From: Polytrichum commune
Lineage: Eukaryota; Streptophyta; Polytrichopsida; Polytrichales; Polytrichaceae
Assembly: GCA_950295325.1 (NCBI GenBank)
Contig: OX485807.1
Location: 7,715,001-7,779,000 of the forward strand
Length of the DNA: 64,000 bases
Direction of reading: 5' to 3'
This document shows, one piece after another, positions 10,325-20,990 of this stretch (positions within the stretch are counted from its first letter, which is position 1; the number at the start of each line of letters is the position of its first letter). Under the pieces are notes generated by a model. It ran no database searches and was not told where the DNA came from. It saw only the letters and a list, made by a program, of their open reading frames with translations. The position numbers and the translations under genes are program-made.

Positions 10325-11079
10325 CTATTGTCTTTTGCACAATTGTCCAATTGGACACGGCGGATACAAATCGAGAGTATAATAAGCAAACTTGACATCA
10401 CCATGTCCATGTGCAATCATTCCTACAATGCCAATCCAAAAATTTCATATTCATATATAAATAATCCACATTGTATATATCTATGTCCCCAAGTACAACC
10501 CTACAAACATAAAGTAGCATTTAGGTAATGCGATGCAATTGTTTCCAAATTCACTTGTAACCGATACATGTAGCTTAGAAAATTGATTTGTTGCTTTGAT
10601 TCAATTTGCAAAACATGGTGAGGTTGTTTTGGCATGGTTCATTTTGTCATGAATGACCGTAAGGTCCTCTAAGGGCCTGGAGATGGATAAAGCTCTATTT
10701 GTGGAGTAATAATCATTACGGTGTGTCTCTTGCATGTTCACATGCTTGAAATAGTTCAATTGATGTGCTACATAGGACCCGGTACTCATTGTGTATGCAT
10801 CTCGAAGACGCTTCAACTTCTCGCAATTGGAACACCGACAAATCTGTCGCCTTGACTTTTTGTAATGTGTTCATTAAAGTTTGTTTTCTTGATTGCACTC
10901 AATTTTGACAACGAAATTGGCTCCAAACCAGCCTTCTCGCCAGCTACATTTACATCCAACAATATGTCTTTCCATTTTGTGCATGTAGAAAGACCTTTCT
11001 CCATAACTTTTTCACCGGTTGTAAGTGTGTGTGTTTTGTGCGGCATTGCATCAACAAGGGGGACAATGATGGCGGACAA
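10325..11079 (-). pseudogene. Unclassified transposase-like gene, copy 2
   Basis: Minus-strand frames read (from the 5' side) SLSKLSAIKKTNFNEHITKS, a Cys motif CRCSNCEKLKRLRDAY, HQLNYFKHVNMQETHRNDYY, DLTVIHDKMNHAKTTSP, and GMIAHGHGDVKFAYYTLDLY before a stop. It is the same family as 9178-10240 and aligns with it over nearly its full length in direct orientation, so the two are diverged duplicates. A frameshift near 10845 separates the HITKSQGDRF part from the Cys motif. The C-X2-C...C-X2-C pattern could be a zinc finger. Function beyond transposition is not suggested. Confidence 0.65.
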
Positions 11080-11092
11080 AGCTATTTTACGA

Positions 11093-11113
11093 GCGGTGAG
11101 CGGTGAGCGGTAA
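11093..11113. repeat. GAGCGGT short tandem repeat at cluster edge
   Basis: Three copies of the 7-mer GAGCGGT directly next to AT-rich sequence, about 420 bp beyond the C-terminal end of the first MULE-like gene. The inverted version (CACCGCT repeats) lies at 24058-24085, about 560 bp beyond the end of the third copy, with another looser cluster at 20940-20990. They may be terminal or subterminal repeats of the same element family. The intervening 11114-11530 is AT-rich and gene-free. Confidence 0.45.
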
Positions 11114-12968
11114 CTTCCGCGATATTTTGATTAAAATGTTATTTTAAGCAGTAAGTTTAGGGTATATTTGGACTAAATATATTTTTAGTAGTTTTTTTTC
11201 TAAACTTAGTGAACAGTGGAACCTATGACCGTGGACAATTAAGGGCTCTGATACAGAAAAAAATGTTATTGTATCAGTGAAAAATATGGGTTAGGGTGTT
11301 AAATTGAACATTTGGAACTAATATCAGTAATAAATATGGGTTTAGGTCAAGTCAAACACGTACTGTTTCAATATAATGAGAATTAGTGGTACTCCAAAAA
11401 GGTCACGCAACTTTGGAAAAGAGAAATACATGTGGTGCGTCAAATGTCTTGTAGTGGCCCTTTTAGTCTCACTACATCATGATTATAAAAAATCTTGCAT
11501 ACATATGTTTCTTTAAAAAAACAAAAAACTCTAAGAGTCAAGGTACTTCAATAAACCGGCCTCCAAAACTCGCTTCACTTCGTTGAAGCTAAAACTTGCT
11601 GCATGAATGAACGTGTTTGAATCTGAGTCCAAACCACACACTACTGTAAACAAATAGTACAAATGCTTACAGTTGGCCCATTGACCCCTTTTCCAATTGC
11701 TTTAGTCGCCATCTCCTTGAAGTTAGGACATGTGCATGCTGGCAACTGCGAAATCGTCAAGTAGTATTGCTGAACCTTTGGGGGCGTGCCGGAATCCAAC
11801 GAGACGATGCATCCTAAGGCAGGGGATGGAAGCATGCACAATTTGTGCACTTTGGCTTTCAGTGATAGGGCTGAGGCACAATTATTGGCGTGTTTTGTTG
11901 ACGGGGCCTTCTTGTTGCGCCTAATCAACTTCCCTGAACGCCGGGTGGGAAACTCATCGGGATATGCAGGTGTCGTGTAGCTTGCCAAGTCCAAAGGTAA
12001 CGGGTGGTCCTGAAAAATTCTGGAAGGTGTCATTTCCTTCCGCTGGGGCAGTCTAAAGCCTGCGTTTTCTAAAGAGATGATCTCTTTGCAGGTTAAGTTG
12101 GTTCCCAACTTAACCGGCCATACCTCCAGAACGTTTGGGACTAAGACCACCCATCTCCTTTTTGTACCCTTAACGCATCTCTCAATGTCGTCATTGCAGA
12201 AAAAAAAGTTGAGGGTCCAATCTCTTCTTCCGAAAGTTATCCATGAGGCCTGAGTAGGTAGGTGCAGCGGTGCACTTCCCGTCTTGTACAATCCGAGCGA
12301 CGCACTTCTTCTTGGTTATTGCTTGTAGAGCAAAGCAAGCCTTCGCAGATGTCTTAGGCAACCGTGCGATGTGCCACTGGGCAAGGTTGCATAATGTCTC
12401 CTCAATCGCGGTGATGTGGTGTCAATCCACCTACTGCGGAGCGTCGTGTGTTGGAAGTTGTGGGAGAATCTGGAATTGTCACAGGAGGTGGAGAAACGTC
12501 AAGTCGGGCAGATCTGGTTTGGACGCGAGGTTGGGATATACTGATTTTGTCTGGCCTGTGAGATTCACGTTCGTCACCGAAAGCAGTGTTTGGTTTACGC
12601 TTCAGAGAAACAAATACCTCTTCCCCTTCGAGGTGGGGAGTCCTGGTGCACCACTCGTCACCGCCAGGCATCTTCAAGATGGCCTCATACAGCGGTTTCA
12701 ATATTCCTGTTTTTGCGGCAGACCTTTGAGCATGCCTCAGCTTCAATTCCTCCTTCGACGGTCCAGTTCCAGGGTTGTCTCCCTTCAGGAATTGGGAATA
12801 TGCTAAGCACTGCATGAAAGCACGCACGAAATCATCGACTGTTGCCACATAAAGGTCGCTGCCTCGATCGCCAGATTGCTGCTTCCACTTATTATGGATA
12901 GATTTAGCAAGGTTACAGGATGGCATTTCGGCTAGTTCAGCTTCACTTAGATCCTGCAATGCCCATAG

Positions 12969-13946
12969 TGTCGCAACCCTTGCTAGCCCCCCTTGACAAT
13001 CTTGCCAATTTTCAATTCTAGCAAACTTTAAGGTTACGAGCGCTAACCATTCGCATTCCGCCATGCTAATGATTAGCTCCTCCTACCCCGGACCTTATAG
13101 TTCATAGGAGGGAACCAACCCTCCTACTTTGCTTTCGGGACTCACCCCTTAATCGGTAACCCATTCCTAGATGTGGACTTCCATCCATGGAAGTCCAATC
13201 CCATGTTGATCATCGCATTGCCGGAGCAACACTACAACAACCCGAACCATACTAGGCAACTATGGCCTCACAATGGGCCAAAGCCCATGGAGGCCATGCC
13301 TTCGGCCTCGGGTGGGTGAGGCCACACCACCTCACCCATATAAGCCTCTAGGACTTCACGCGGGGCCCCTACCCCACCGTCAACCAACCTCTTGTCTCCC
13401 TACCAAGAGTTGGGGCCAAGTGGACATTTTCCTTTAGCTGCTGGGCCTAGAACCCCCCAGCAGCTTCAGACCATCATAACTTCCTTGTATGATGTCTGAT
13501 CATAACAACCAACCACTCCATCCTCATCTACGCTTCACGTAGATGCCGATGGACTCCTCACTTGCTTCATTCGAGCAAGTCTTGAGGAAGTTATGCCTGT
13601 TTGAACCTTGGCAGTCCCGGGAATCACTCCCAGGCACTGCTGTACCAGGGCGCTGTCCCGGGACAGCGCCCCACTCAAATGGCCATAACTCCTAGCTCAC
13701 ACCTCCGATTGAGGTGATCTTGAGCATTCTAGAATCACCACGCCATGAGCTACGCATAGCTCATGGCCTTACCCTCATGCCTCCTAGTCTCAGTGGGTGG
13801 GAGGCGTTCCCAACGCCCGGGGCCCTCACCCACACTAGGATCACTTGGGCCCTCTCACCAACGGCGCCACAAGTCCCGGGTGTCACTCCGGGGTCCCCCT
13901 TGTGCCCATGGTGTTTTGGGCACTCCTCATGGAGAGGTGCGCGACA
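12969..13946 (-). mobile_element. Solo LTR, family 1, copy D, inside a transposase intron
   Basis: 978-bp reverse copy with TGTCGC...GCGACA ends and a perfect 5-bp TSD CATAG (12964-12968 and 13947-13951). It lies wholly within the predicted intron (12954-14067) of the copy i transposase, 15 bp from its 3' splice site, so it need not have broken the protein when it landed. Confidence 0.93.
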
Positions 13947-13984
13947 CATAGAGTCCGAATTAGAACAATGGCGAAATCAGTGTA

Positions 13985-14038
13985 GTTGAACTATAAAGAG
14001 TGAACTATAAAGAGTGAACTATAAAGAGTGAACTATAC
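13985..14038. repeat. 14-bp microsatellite in the intron
   Basis: GAACTATAAAGAGT repeated about three and a half times in a row within the intron of the copy i transposase, between the solo LTR and the 5' splice site. Confidence 0.8.
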
Positions 14039-16001
14039 AGGAAAGGGTTTGGCAAGTATAGACTTACCAACTCCATAAATCCACCCCATTGGTGGTAACG
14101 GAAATGCCAGAAGGCCAGCCAGAGCTCCAGTCGAGGTAGAGCTTGTTCAGTTGCTGCACCGGATGACATCCACCATGCCCGACTTGCCAGAAACTTTGTT
14201 TCAGCCTCCGCCATCGATTTCGCATTTTTGTATTGCTGGCATAGTATTCGATGCTGATATTGCAGGTCTTGACGGATATCGGCCTTGGTATGTTTCTCCA
14301 AGGACTGTGTCCAATGGAAAAGACAAGTCCTCTCTCTGTCCACCATCTTCTCCGACGCATCTCCACTTCCGTATATGATTCGAACAACATTCCAGTTCGC
14401 TTGGGCACTGTTGGCCATGAAACCTTTAAAATTGACTTTGTCCACTCCATGTTGAGCCATGAGAGCGTTCAGGTTCTTCCATACGACTGACTGGGCTGCA
14501 ACATCTTCAGACTGCATGTCGCATACTGCGATGGTCATGACACGGCAATACGTAGAATCGTACACATGACAAACCATTGTCGTCCACGACCTGACCCGTT
14601 TGACATGGTCAAACATTATCCAGGAGTTCTCCAAGTCACCACCGGGTTGCATTCGTTTGACCAGGTCGACTCCGCTACCCGGTCCAACTTCGGACATCTT
14701 GAAGACAAATACCTTGTCCATGTCCGCTCCTTGCCCTGGAAACCTATTCTGCTGCACGAACCTCCAATTGCTAGCACCGCGTAACTTGGTAATACTGTCC
14801 ATGACTCCAAAGCGACGCATAGTCCTGAAAGTGGTGACTGCGTTACGAATGTTGGGCGAGGTGAGGTACTTACACCGATCGAAAATAACTTGCAGCTCAT
14901 CCAGCTCCAAGATCTTCTGTGGTTCACCTTCTTTAGCAAGGAGGAGTGGGCCCAGTACTTCCTTTGTAGTTTCGAGCACAATAGCGGAGCGAGTGGCTGA
15001 TGGGGTGCGTTCGACCTGATCCCCAATCAAATTGTCTGTCAAATTGATGAAATCCTGATGATCACTTGACTTGACGGGATGGGCATGAGATCCCAAGTGC
15101 ACACAAGCCCTCGTCATGTGAGGTGTCCCAGTAACATAGTAGATCTTGGCAGTGCACAGAGCAACACAGGTGGGAGGGACGTTACAGGATTTGCAAAAAA
15201 CGGTCGAACCAGTGGGAGGCTTGGACCCTACTTCAAACAATTTCTCAGACAATCCTTCCCACTCTGTTTCATTCACTTTGGAAGTCCTGTGGTCTCGTTG
15301 AAGATACTCACAGGCAGGATTGTCGCAACGGAGGTGGCCCAAACAAGAAGATGTACGAAACAAAAGCTTGAGATCATTCTGAATATTGGATGTAATTGTG
15401 CGAGACCAAGCATGGCCATCGTACCTTCTATCCATTCCACGAAGTTGTTTGGCCTTTGTATTCTGCCCATGGTCACCTAAAGGTGGAAATTTGAAGATAA
15501 CGTCCCCATCGTAACGAGGTGCCGAGATGCCGTCGTGCAATCTTGCGGAGTCCGTCCACAACAAGTGGCTTCAGGCCTCGGGCAACAAGGGTGGAGATTT
15601 ATACGTGGCTACGGTGGACGACTACATTCGCGCCTTCCTACAAGTTGTTGCATACTACACATTCCTTAAAGGTGGAGTTGGCGGAGATGGTCCAAGCAAA
15701 GAGGAACTCAAGCTCAGGGGTGCTCAACGTCGAGCTTAGCGAACTGGCGACCCCACAGTGTTGCAGAAGGTCTTGCTCGACATACCCGGTGGGGAAGAGT
15801 TTTGCACTCGCGATCCACACCTTGAGGGCGCCAAGGTGTTTGGATCGCAAAAACGAAGACCTGACACTCCAATTGGTGATGATGGCGAGACCCACCGCAC
15901 CGATACCGTGAACTTCTCACGCCCTCGTCCCGGTAAGCGAGTCACTTGATCTCAGCCAGAAACCCTACCTACTATCATTGAGGAGTGTTCCCCGTCTGTA
16001 C

Positions 16002-16411
16002 CACGGGGAGGTCACTTCATTGTCAAGTTGACACCACGTGCGGCCAAAGTTTGCTACCCCTATATTACATGCCATATATAATTTTAAAATTTATGATATT
16101 TTTTCTACATATACATAACCATTGATAGTATCTTTTGTATACTTTTTTGAAATTTTTAGTCATCTTTATTTTTTTTAGTAATTATTTTAGTTCAATTCTG
16201 TGTCATTCTAGTTAGAAATGGTATGTTTTATGAAAAAAACAAATTATCAAATTTAGTTACCACTTTTAACTATGTCATAGGTATTGTGTATATCTACTCA
16301 TGAAAAAAATTTGATAAAATTTTGACCCATTTTGGTGGTGCAACTTACCAAAAGAAGATTTTTTTTGGTCGCACGTGGTGTTCAACTTGACAATGGAATG
16401 ATCTACCCGTG
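16002..16411. mobile_element. hAT-type MITE, 410 bp
   Basis: Ends CACGGG...CCCGTG with a long imperfect inverted repeat of about 45 bp, containing TTGTCAAGTTG and CACCACGTGCGGCC. Perfect 8-bp TSD GTCTGTAC (15994-16001 and 16412-16419). Same terminal motif as the MITE at 9632-10131. AT-rich interior, no coding capacity. Inserted in MULE-like copy ii. Confidence 0.92.
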
Positions 16412-16611
16412 GTCTGTACAAGAGGTTCAAGTGCCTTCACCTGCAGGACTTGGTTTCCATCGTGTCACCGTAGTGCAAGAAACCAAAGTAGATGTCTCTC
16501 TTTGGCATATTGCCCGCATACCCTATACATCAGGGAAGTCTTGTTGGGCTAATCATGCGGGCACGAAGAAGAAGTGCTCTGCAAGAATCGTCACCAATAA
16601 TAAGAGCATCC

Positions 16612-18982
16612 TGTCGTACGTATTTTTTTGATTTTGTTGACCATTTCAAAAGAAAATGTGAACATGGTAGAATAATAACATGATGTTATTGAACTAGAAC
16701 ACAAAAGTGAGGTTAATATCTCGAGATTCCAGGAATTACTGATTGGAAGAGCTATAGTCTGATCCAAAGGAGTGTAGTCACTGGATTCTCTTTCAAAAGG
16801 GATTCAGTACGGAGGTATATAGCCTGACAAGAAAAGAAAAAAAACTCTCTCTTCTTCTTTTGGCGATAATCTGTATTAGTTGAATATATAAAGTTTTATG
16901 GCCAGGGGGCCATTTTTATCCTTATTGTGAATAACCATTCTTCAGTTGTCTGTGAAAGTGTTGAGGTCCGTAGGAGCGGCCATTGTCTGATTCTCTCGAG
17001 TGATCTCTGTGTAATTGCTTTTGGATTTGATTTGCGATTAAGAAATAATTATTACTTGTGGTGTGTGTGAAGTTCAAGAAAGTAACAAGTGGCCGAATTG
17101 TGAGATCTCTGTTCGCTTTCTACGATAGTGACAGATTGAATTATCGATTTACGTCAGCGTTAAGTAGAATCTGTCCATATTCCTGTATCTATCTTGAGAG
17201 TCATTCTGGTTGAGCAATAATCTGTGAGATAGAGAACAAGTTGTGTGCAGTCCTCGTGAATCTGTCATAGCATCGAGTGTAAGAGTGAAAGTATTTCTAA
17301 GTCGGATTAACTGAATCGGAGAGCTTGTGCCGATGTTTGAGAAGTTGCGAGTGTCACCAAATTAAGTAACATCTGACTTGCTCTTCCATATAGCTGATAC
17401 CTGATTAATTAAATTCAAATCCATAATCGAGAAATCAACTTATAAATGGTACCTGTCCTTGTGAGAAGCAATTGTCTGGGGCTGAATCTGGAGATGAGTG
17501 TATCAGTGATTGGGGAGATTTTTGGGCACAACCGACTGAGATCCTAGTGTTTTCAAGTCCAACCAGTTACAGGTCGACATCCTCCGGTTTTCCTTTATTA
17601 AATTGGGGTATATTCTACAAATTCCTCAAAAATGATCGGCAAATTTCCTGCAGTCTTGAGCTTCAACCGGTTATTTCTCAAACTCAACCGGTTCATTTGT
17701 CACCAACTGCCGGTTTTCCCCGATCATAGGAGTGTATGTGGACGCAGGGGAGGTTGAGTAATCTTCCTGTATATGGGCGAGGCAGTAGTCTGATGTAGAA
17801 TAGTAAAGGGTGGAATCCCAAGTGTCAGCAGTTGTCCTCGAACAGTCCCGGTGGAGCCAGCCTAACTGTTCAATGTGATCTGGTGAAAACTCTATTTGGC
17901 TACCTTTGGAGGATTTTACTCGGGAGGTGAAAGGACGAGATAAAAAGTCCATTGTCTGTAATGGAGACTGGAGCCAGGCATTGAAGCAACCGAATTGCCA
18001 TAGCCTTCCTATCCATGTATGTGTATTTTATGGATTAAGTAAATGGACAAGTGAATTAAATTTACTCACAGAATTGTTGCAAGAAGAATTAAATACTCAC
18101 TTGTTGAATTTAGTGATCCGCATGAAATCCTTTAATTAAAGCACAGGAATATATCACTATCTTTATTAATTTGGGACTTTTTTGGCATTTTGAGATAGTT
18201 ACACCTATAAGAACATGGATAAAATCACTCAAATATTGGAGAATGTTGTAAGATGTAAATACTTTGAAGCGGGTGTTCACATTAAGAACCCAATTAACAA
18301 CTAATACCAAGGTGGTTTAGGTAGACAACCCAAACATTAGACCATGTTGTTGTGGTCCATATATTACTTTGAGACAAGAGAAAGTCTCAAATTAATGAAT
18401 ATAATGATATATGTGAGAAATGTATTACAAGCAACATGTGCAATGATATTATTTCTGGTGGTGGCCAGGTACTAATCAAAAAGACAATTGTCAGACTGCC
18501 ACATTAAGAGGATTATTTAATTAATAAACACCGAAGAACCTTGTAAGGATTACTGACTGACATTTCAAGTTATATTAAAAGGATTAATGAAGGAAAAGAC
18601 TATGGGTTTCTCCAAAGGGCCCTTGCCTCTGGAATTAGACCAAACTGTGGTACTCTATTCATGACAATGGTCTTTGGCTGTGCCTATGCTTGTGCCCCAC
18701 ACTATTGTTTAATTGAAATGAACCCACTGCCAGACTATTGTTTGGGGGAAGTAGAGTGAGGTGTGAGACTGTCACATTTGCATGTATTGACATGGAGTGG
18801 TTTTTAGAGTTTTTATCCCTTACCCGTAATCCAATTGTCACCCTAATCCAAAATAAAGTGATATAACCTTGTGTTTTCCCTAATAAATCTTATATAAGAC
18901 ACCTAGATGTTGTACAAATCACCTTTTAAGTCTTCCCTGATTGTTTCCCTGGGTTTTGTTTCTAACCAAAAACCTAACTACA
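16612..18982. mobile_element. LTR-type insertion (solo LTR or internally deleted element), 2.37 kb
   Basis: Starts TGTCGTACG and ends CTAACTACA, flanked by CATCC (16607-16611) and CGTCC (18983-18987), a 5-bp duplication with one mismatch. Removing it restores the transposase reading frame of copy ii, which fixes both ends. Contains a TATA-like ATATATAAAG near 16885 but no recognisable gag or pol and no internal direct repeat that I can see. Also carries one copy of a dispersed repeat at 17523-17731. Confidence 0.72.
17523..17731 (+). repeat. Unclassified ~200-bp dispersed repeat, copy 1
   Basis: Shares an ordered series of blocks with 33547-33740 (+) and 56345-56545 (-): TTTTTGGGCA, GATCCTAGTG, TCCAACC[A/G]GTTACA, GTCTTGA, CTCAACCGGTT, and CAACTGCCGG. 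Three copies in three different transposon contexts. No ORF or known family recognised. Confidence 0.6.
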
Positions 18983-19744
18983 CGTCCCTGCGCCTACCTA
19001 CACCGGTATGTGGCATCATTACAAATTCCAATCGATGAAGCGCACGGACTTCGTCTTCTGCCCCGACGATATAGAGCGTTGCGTAAAGGGCCCTCGTCGG
19101 AAATGGGTCATGCCGTTCTTTGATGGTCAAGAGAAACCTCCCATTCCCCCAATTTGGCCCGTTAAGATTGGTACGAACCTCACCCGTTCGGAGATCTTCG
19201 CCTTTGAGAACGCAGGTTTTCAACTCCCACCAAATGAGCGCATCACACCGACTCGACTCTTCACAACTCCGCTCCCCCACTGGATATGTCTGGAATCCGT
19301 ATTCCGGAATTCCCAGACTTCATCCCTCCGACAAGATTGTCCAAGGTTGTTCGGCGATCCAGCAGCGCACCTTCTGCAAAGCAGAGGCAGATGGTTGCCT
19401 TTGCTGAAGCTATGCATGGTACTGTTTTGAAGTTAACTATGATCCCTCAACCGGGATTTGGCTGCATTATCACACTGCAGTCCAAGTCAGAACCCCAACC
19501 CCCCATATATCAGGTGACAGTGAGTTCTTATCCAGAGTGCAATTGCGCGAACTTCGTGGATACGATTTCCAAGTTCGGCCGCAAACGCAATCCTTATCAG
19601 AATTGTAAGCATTTGTATTACATCTTCATCAAGGTTTCCAATTTGGATCCGGAAGTGAATTTGTTTATTCACGCCCCGACATTTAGCTTCAACGAAGTCA
19701 AACTCATCCTCGAAGGGGGTCTTTTGACACAACCTACTTCCTAG

Positions 19745-20935
19745 AATTCCGCTCAGCCTAGCACTACATTAGGCTATGATATATGTGTCCATTTATGGAC
19801 CAACCCTAAACCAATAATTGATTGATATAATAAAGGTATAATCTCAATGATTATTTTTATTTACTTCAAAAATTTGTATCACAATGCTTCCTATGTCTAT
19901 CAATTCTATTTCCGATTTGCATACTTCTTGGATAATTCCGATGGAGGTGGACCCGGTCGAAGCAAATCCCTATAAGATATTGTTTTGTCTCTAATTCGAT
20001 CCTTCAGCGGAAGATGATGCGGAGGCAAGGCTCTCATCCTTTGGCGTAATGAAAGAGACTTCGAAGATTCGCTTTTCACCTTCACCTCCTAGTCCGTTTC
20101 CTTTGAATTGTCTTCTTCCAAATCAGCGTCCTTCTCCGGCACATCTTCTTGCCTTTGTTCTTTTTTCTCATATTATTTCTGCTCCTCCTGCACCCTCCAC
20201 CTCCATGCTTGTGTAGACTGCGAAAATGGAGTCAGGTCGTAGTCATCACTAACTCGATTTCCAGGCCTAAATTCAAATTCCGGCGACGAATTAACGGGAA
20301 TATGGGGATCTCCTAGACTTCTAATTTCCTTCTCCCACCCTAATCCAACAAACATGTCTCTCTTTTCTCCCATTGTGTGCAAGTGTATATACAATCATGG
20401 TGGATATGAGTCCAATTTATAGTCTATTCGGCCACAAACAATAATTGCTAAAGTCCAATCTATAGAGTAGACTCACATATAAGACAAAGAAAAAAATGAT
20501 GAATAACAACGAAGGAAGTTTATTATTTTGATTCCTTTGTATTTTGATTGACCCATTCTTCATTTATACCAATCTCAGAAAATCCAATTTCATTGATTAT
20601 TCCTTGTAATCATCCTTGGTTTTAATAATTCTTCAATTATACCAACTTCGATATACTTATTTTTGTTTGTTCTTTCTTGGGATCACCATTGATGTTTATC
20701 ATATACTTATACGTTTTATTTTGATGCTATTTCATTGTAGCACTTCCCGGGTCCGAAATGTAGTGAGACATTTTCAAATATAGGGCCTTTTGAATTAGAT
20801 GTGGACCTATACATTCCACGGAAATAGGTCACTATTTTTTACTATTTTTAGGATATTTTAGGATATTCGAAGCATATTCTAGACTATTTTTTAAAAATCT
20901 AAATTTGGTCTTAGAAGTTTGCTAAATTTAATCAC
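19745..20935 (-). other. Flank between MULE copies ii and iii, with a small unrecognised ORF
   Basis: AT-rich 3' flank of copy ii. On the minus strand 20364-19900 reads a proline- and charge-rich sequence beginning MGEKRDMFVGLGWEKEIRSL, with two in-frame stops. It could be a gag-like or accessory remnant, but I do not recognise it. The rest shows nothing. Confidence 0.3.
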
Positions 20936-20939
20936 TCAA

Positions 20940-20990
20940 TGCTCTCCGCTCTCCACATCACCGCTCTAAGCTCTTCGCTCCCCGCTCTAT
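20940..20990. repeat. CCGCTCT/CACCGCT cluster
   Basis: Several copies of CCGCTCT and CACCGCTC directly before copy iii begins. They resemble the short tandem repeats at 11093-11113 and 24058-24085 and may mark the end of the copy ii element. Confidence 0.35.

Larger units (their letters stand above)
11531..15521 (-). pseudogene. MULE-like SWIM-finger transposase, copy i (near full length)
   Basis: Exon 1 (15521-14068) opens in the middle of the family N-terminus (VIFKFPPLGD, KQLRGMDRRYDGHAW). It continues CLGHLRCDNPACEYL, CKSCNVPP, ACVHLGSHAHPV and the transposase core SWTTMVCHVYDSTYCRVM, MTIAVCDMQSEDV, FKGFMANSAQANWN, ERTCLFHWTQSLEKHTK. A spliceable intron (GT at 14067-14066, AG before 12953) carries a solo LTR. 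Exon 2 reads DLSEAELAEMPSCNLAKS and YVATVDDFVRAF. The C-terminal part has LAQWHIARLPKTSAKACF, NDDIERCVKG and the SWIM finger CTCPNF...CKHLYYLF, ending at TAG 11531-11533. Defects: a frame break near 12400 and a one-base shift in the run at 11685-11692, just before the SWIM Cys-Lys-His. In my memory of the family the motif is FMADSAQANW, so Asp to Asn here would remove a likely catalytic residue. Confidence 0.8.
15521..19744 (+). pseudogene. MULE-like SWIM-finger transposase, copy ii (C-terminal half)
   Basis: Plus-strand homologue beginning abruptly at AEMPSCNLAESVHNKW, head to head with copy i. Order: DLYVATVDDYIRAFLQVVAY, GPSKEELKLRGAQRRA then a TAG at 15737 (family memory has Gln, so CAG to TAG), PGGEEFCTRDPHLEGAKVFG, RPDTPIGDDGETHRTDTVNF; MITE at 16002-16411; DVSLWHIARIPYTSGKSCW, KKKCSARIVTNNKSI; a 2.37-kb TG...CA insertion at 16612-18982; TYTGMWHHYKFQSMKRTDF, CPDDIERCVKG, a frameshift near 19283, then the SWIM finger CNCANF...CKHLYYIF and TFSFNEVKLILEGGL. 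Excising the insertion and one duplication copy restores the reading KSIPAPTYTG, like the KSTPAPTYTG of copy iii. Non-functional. Confidence 0.82.
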
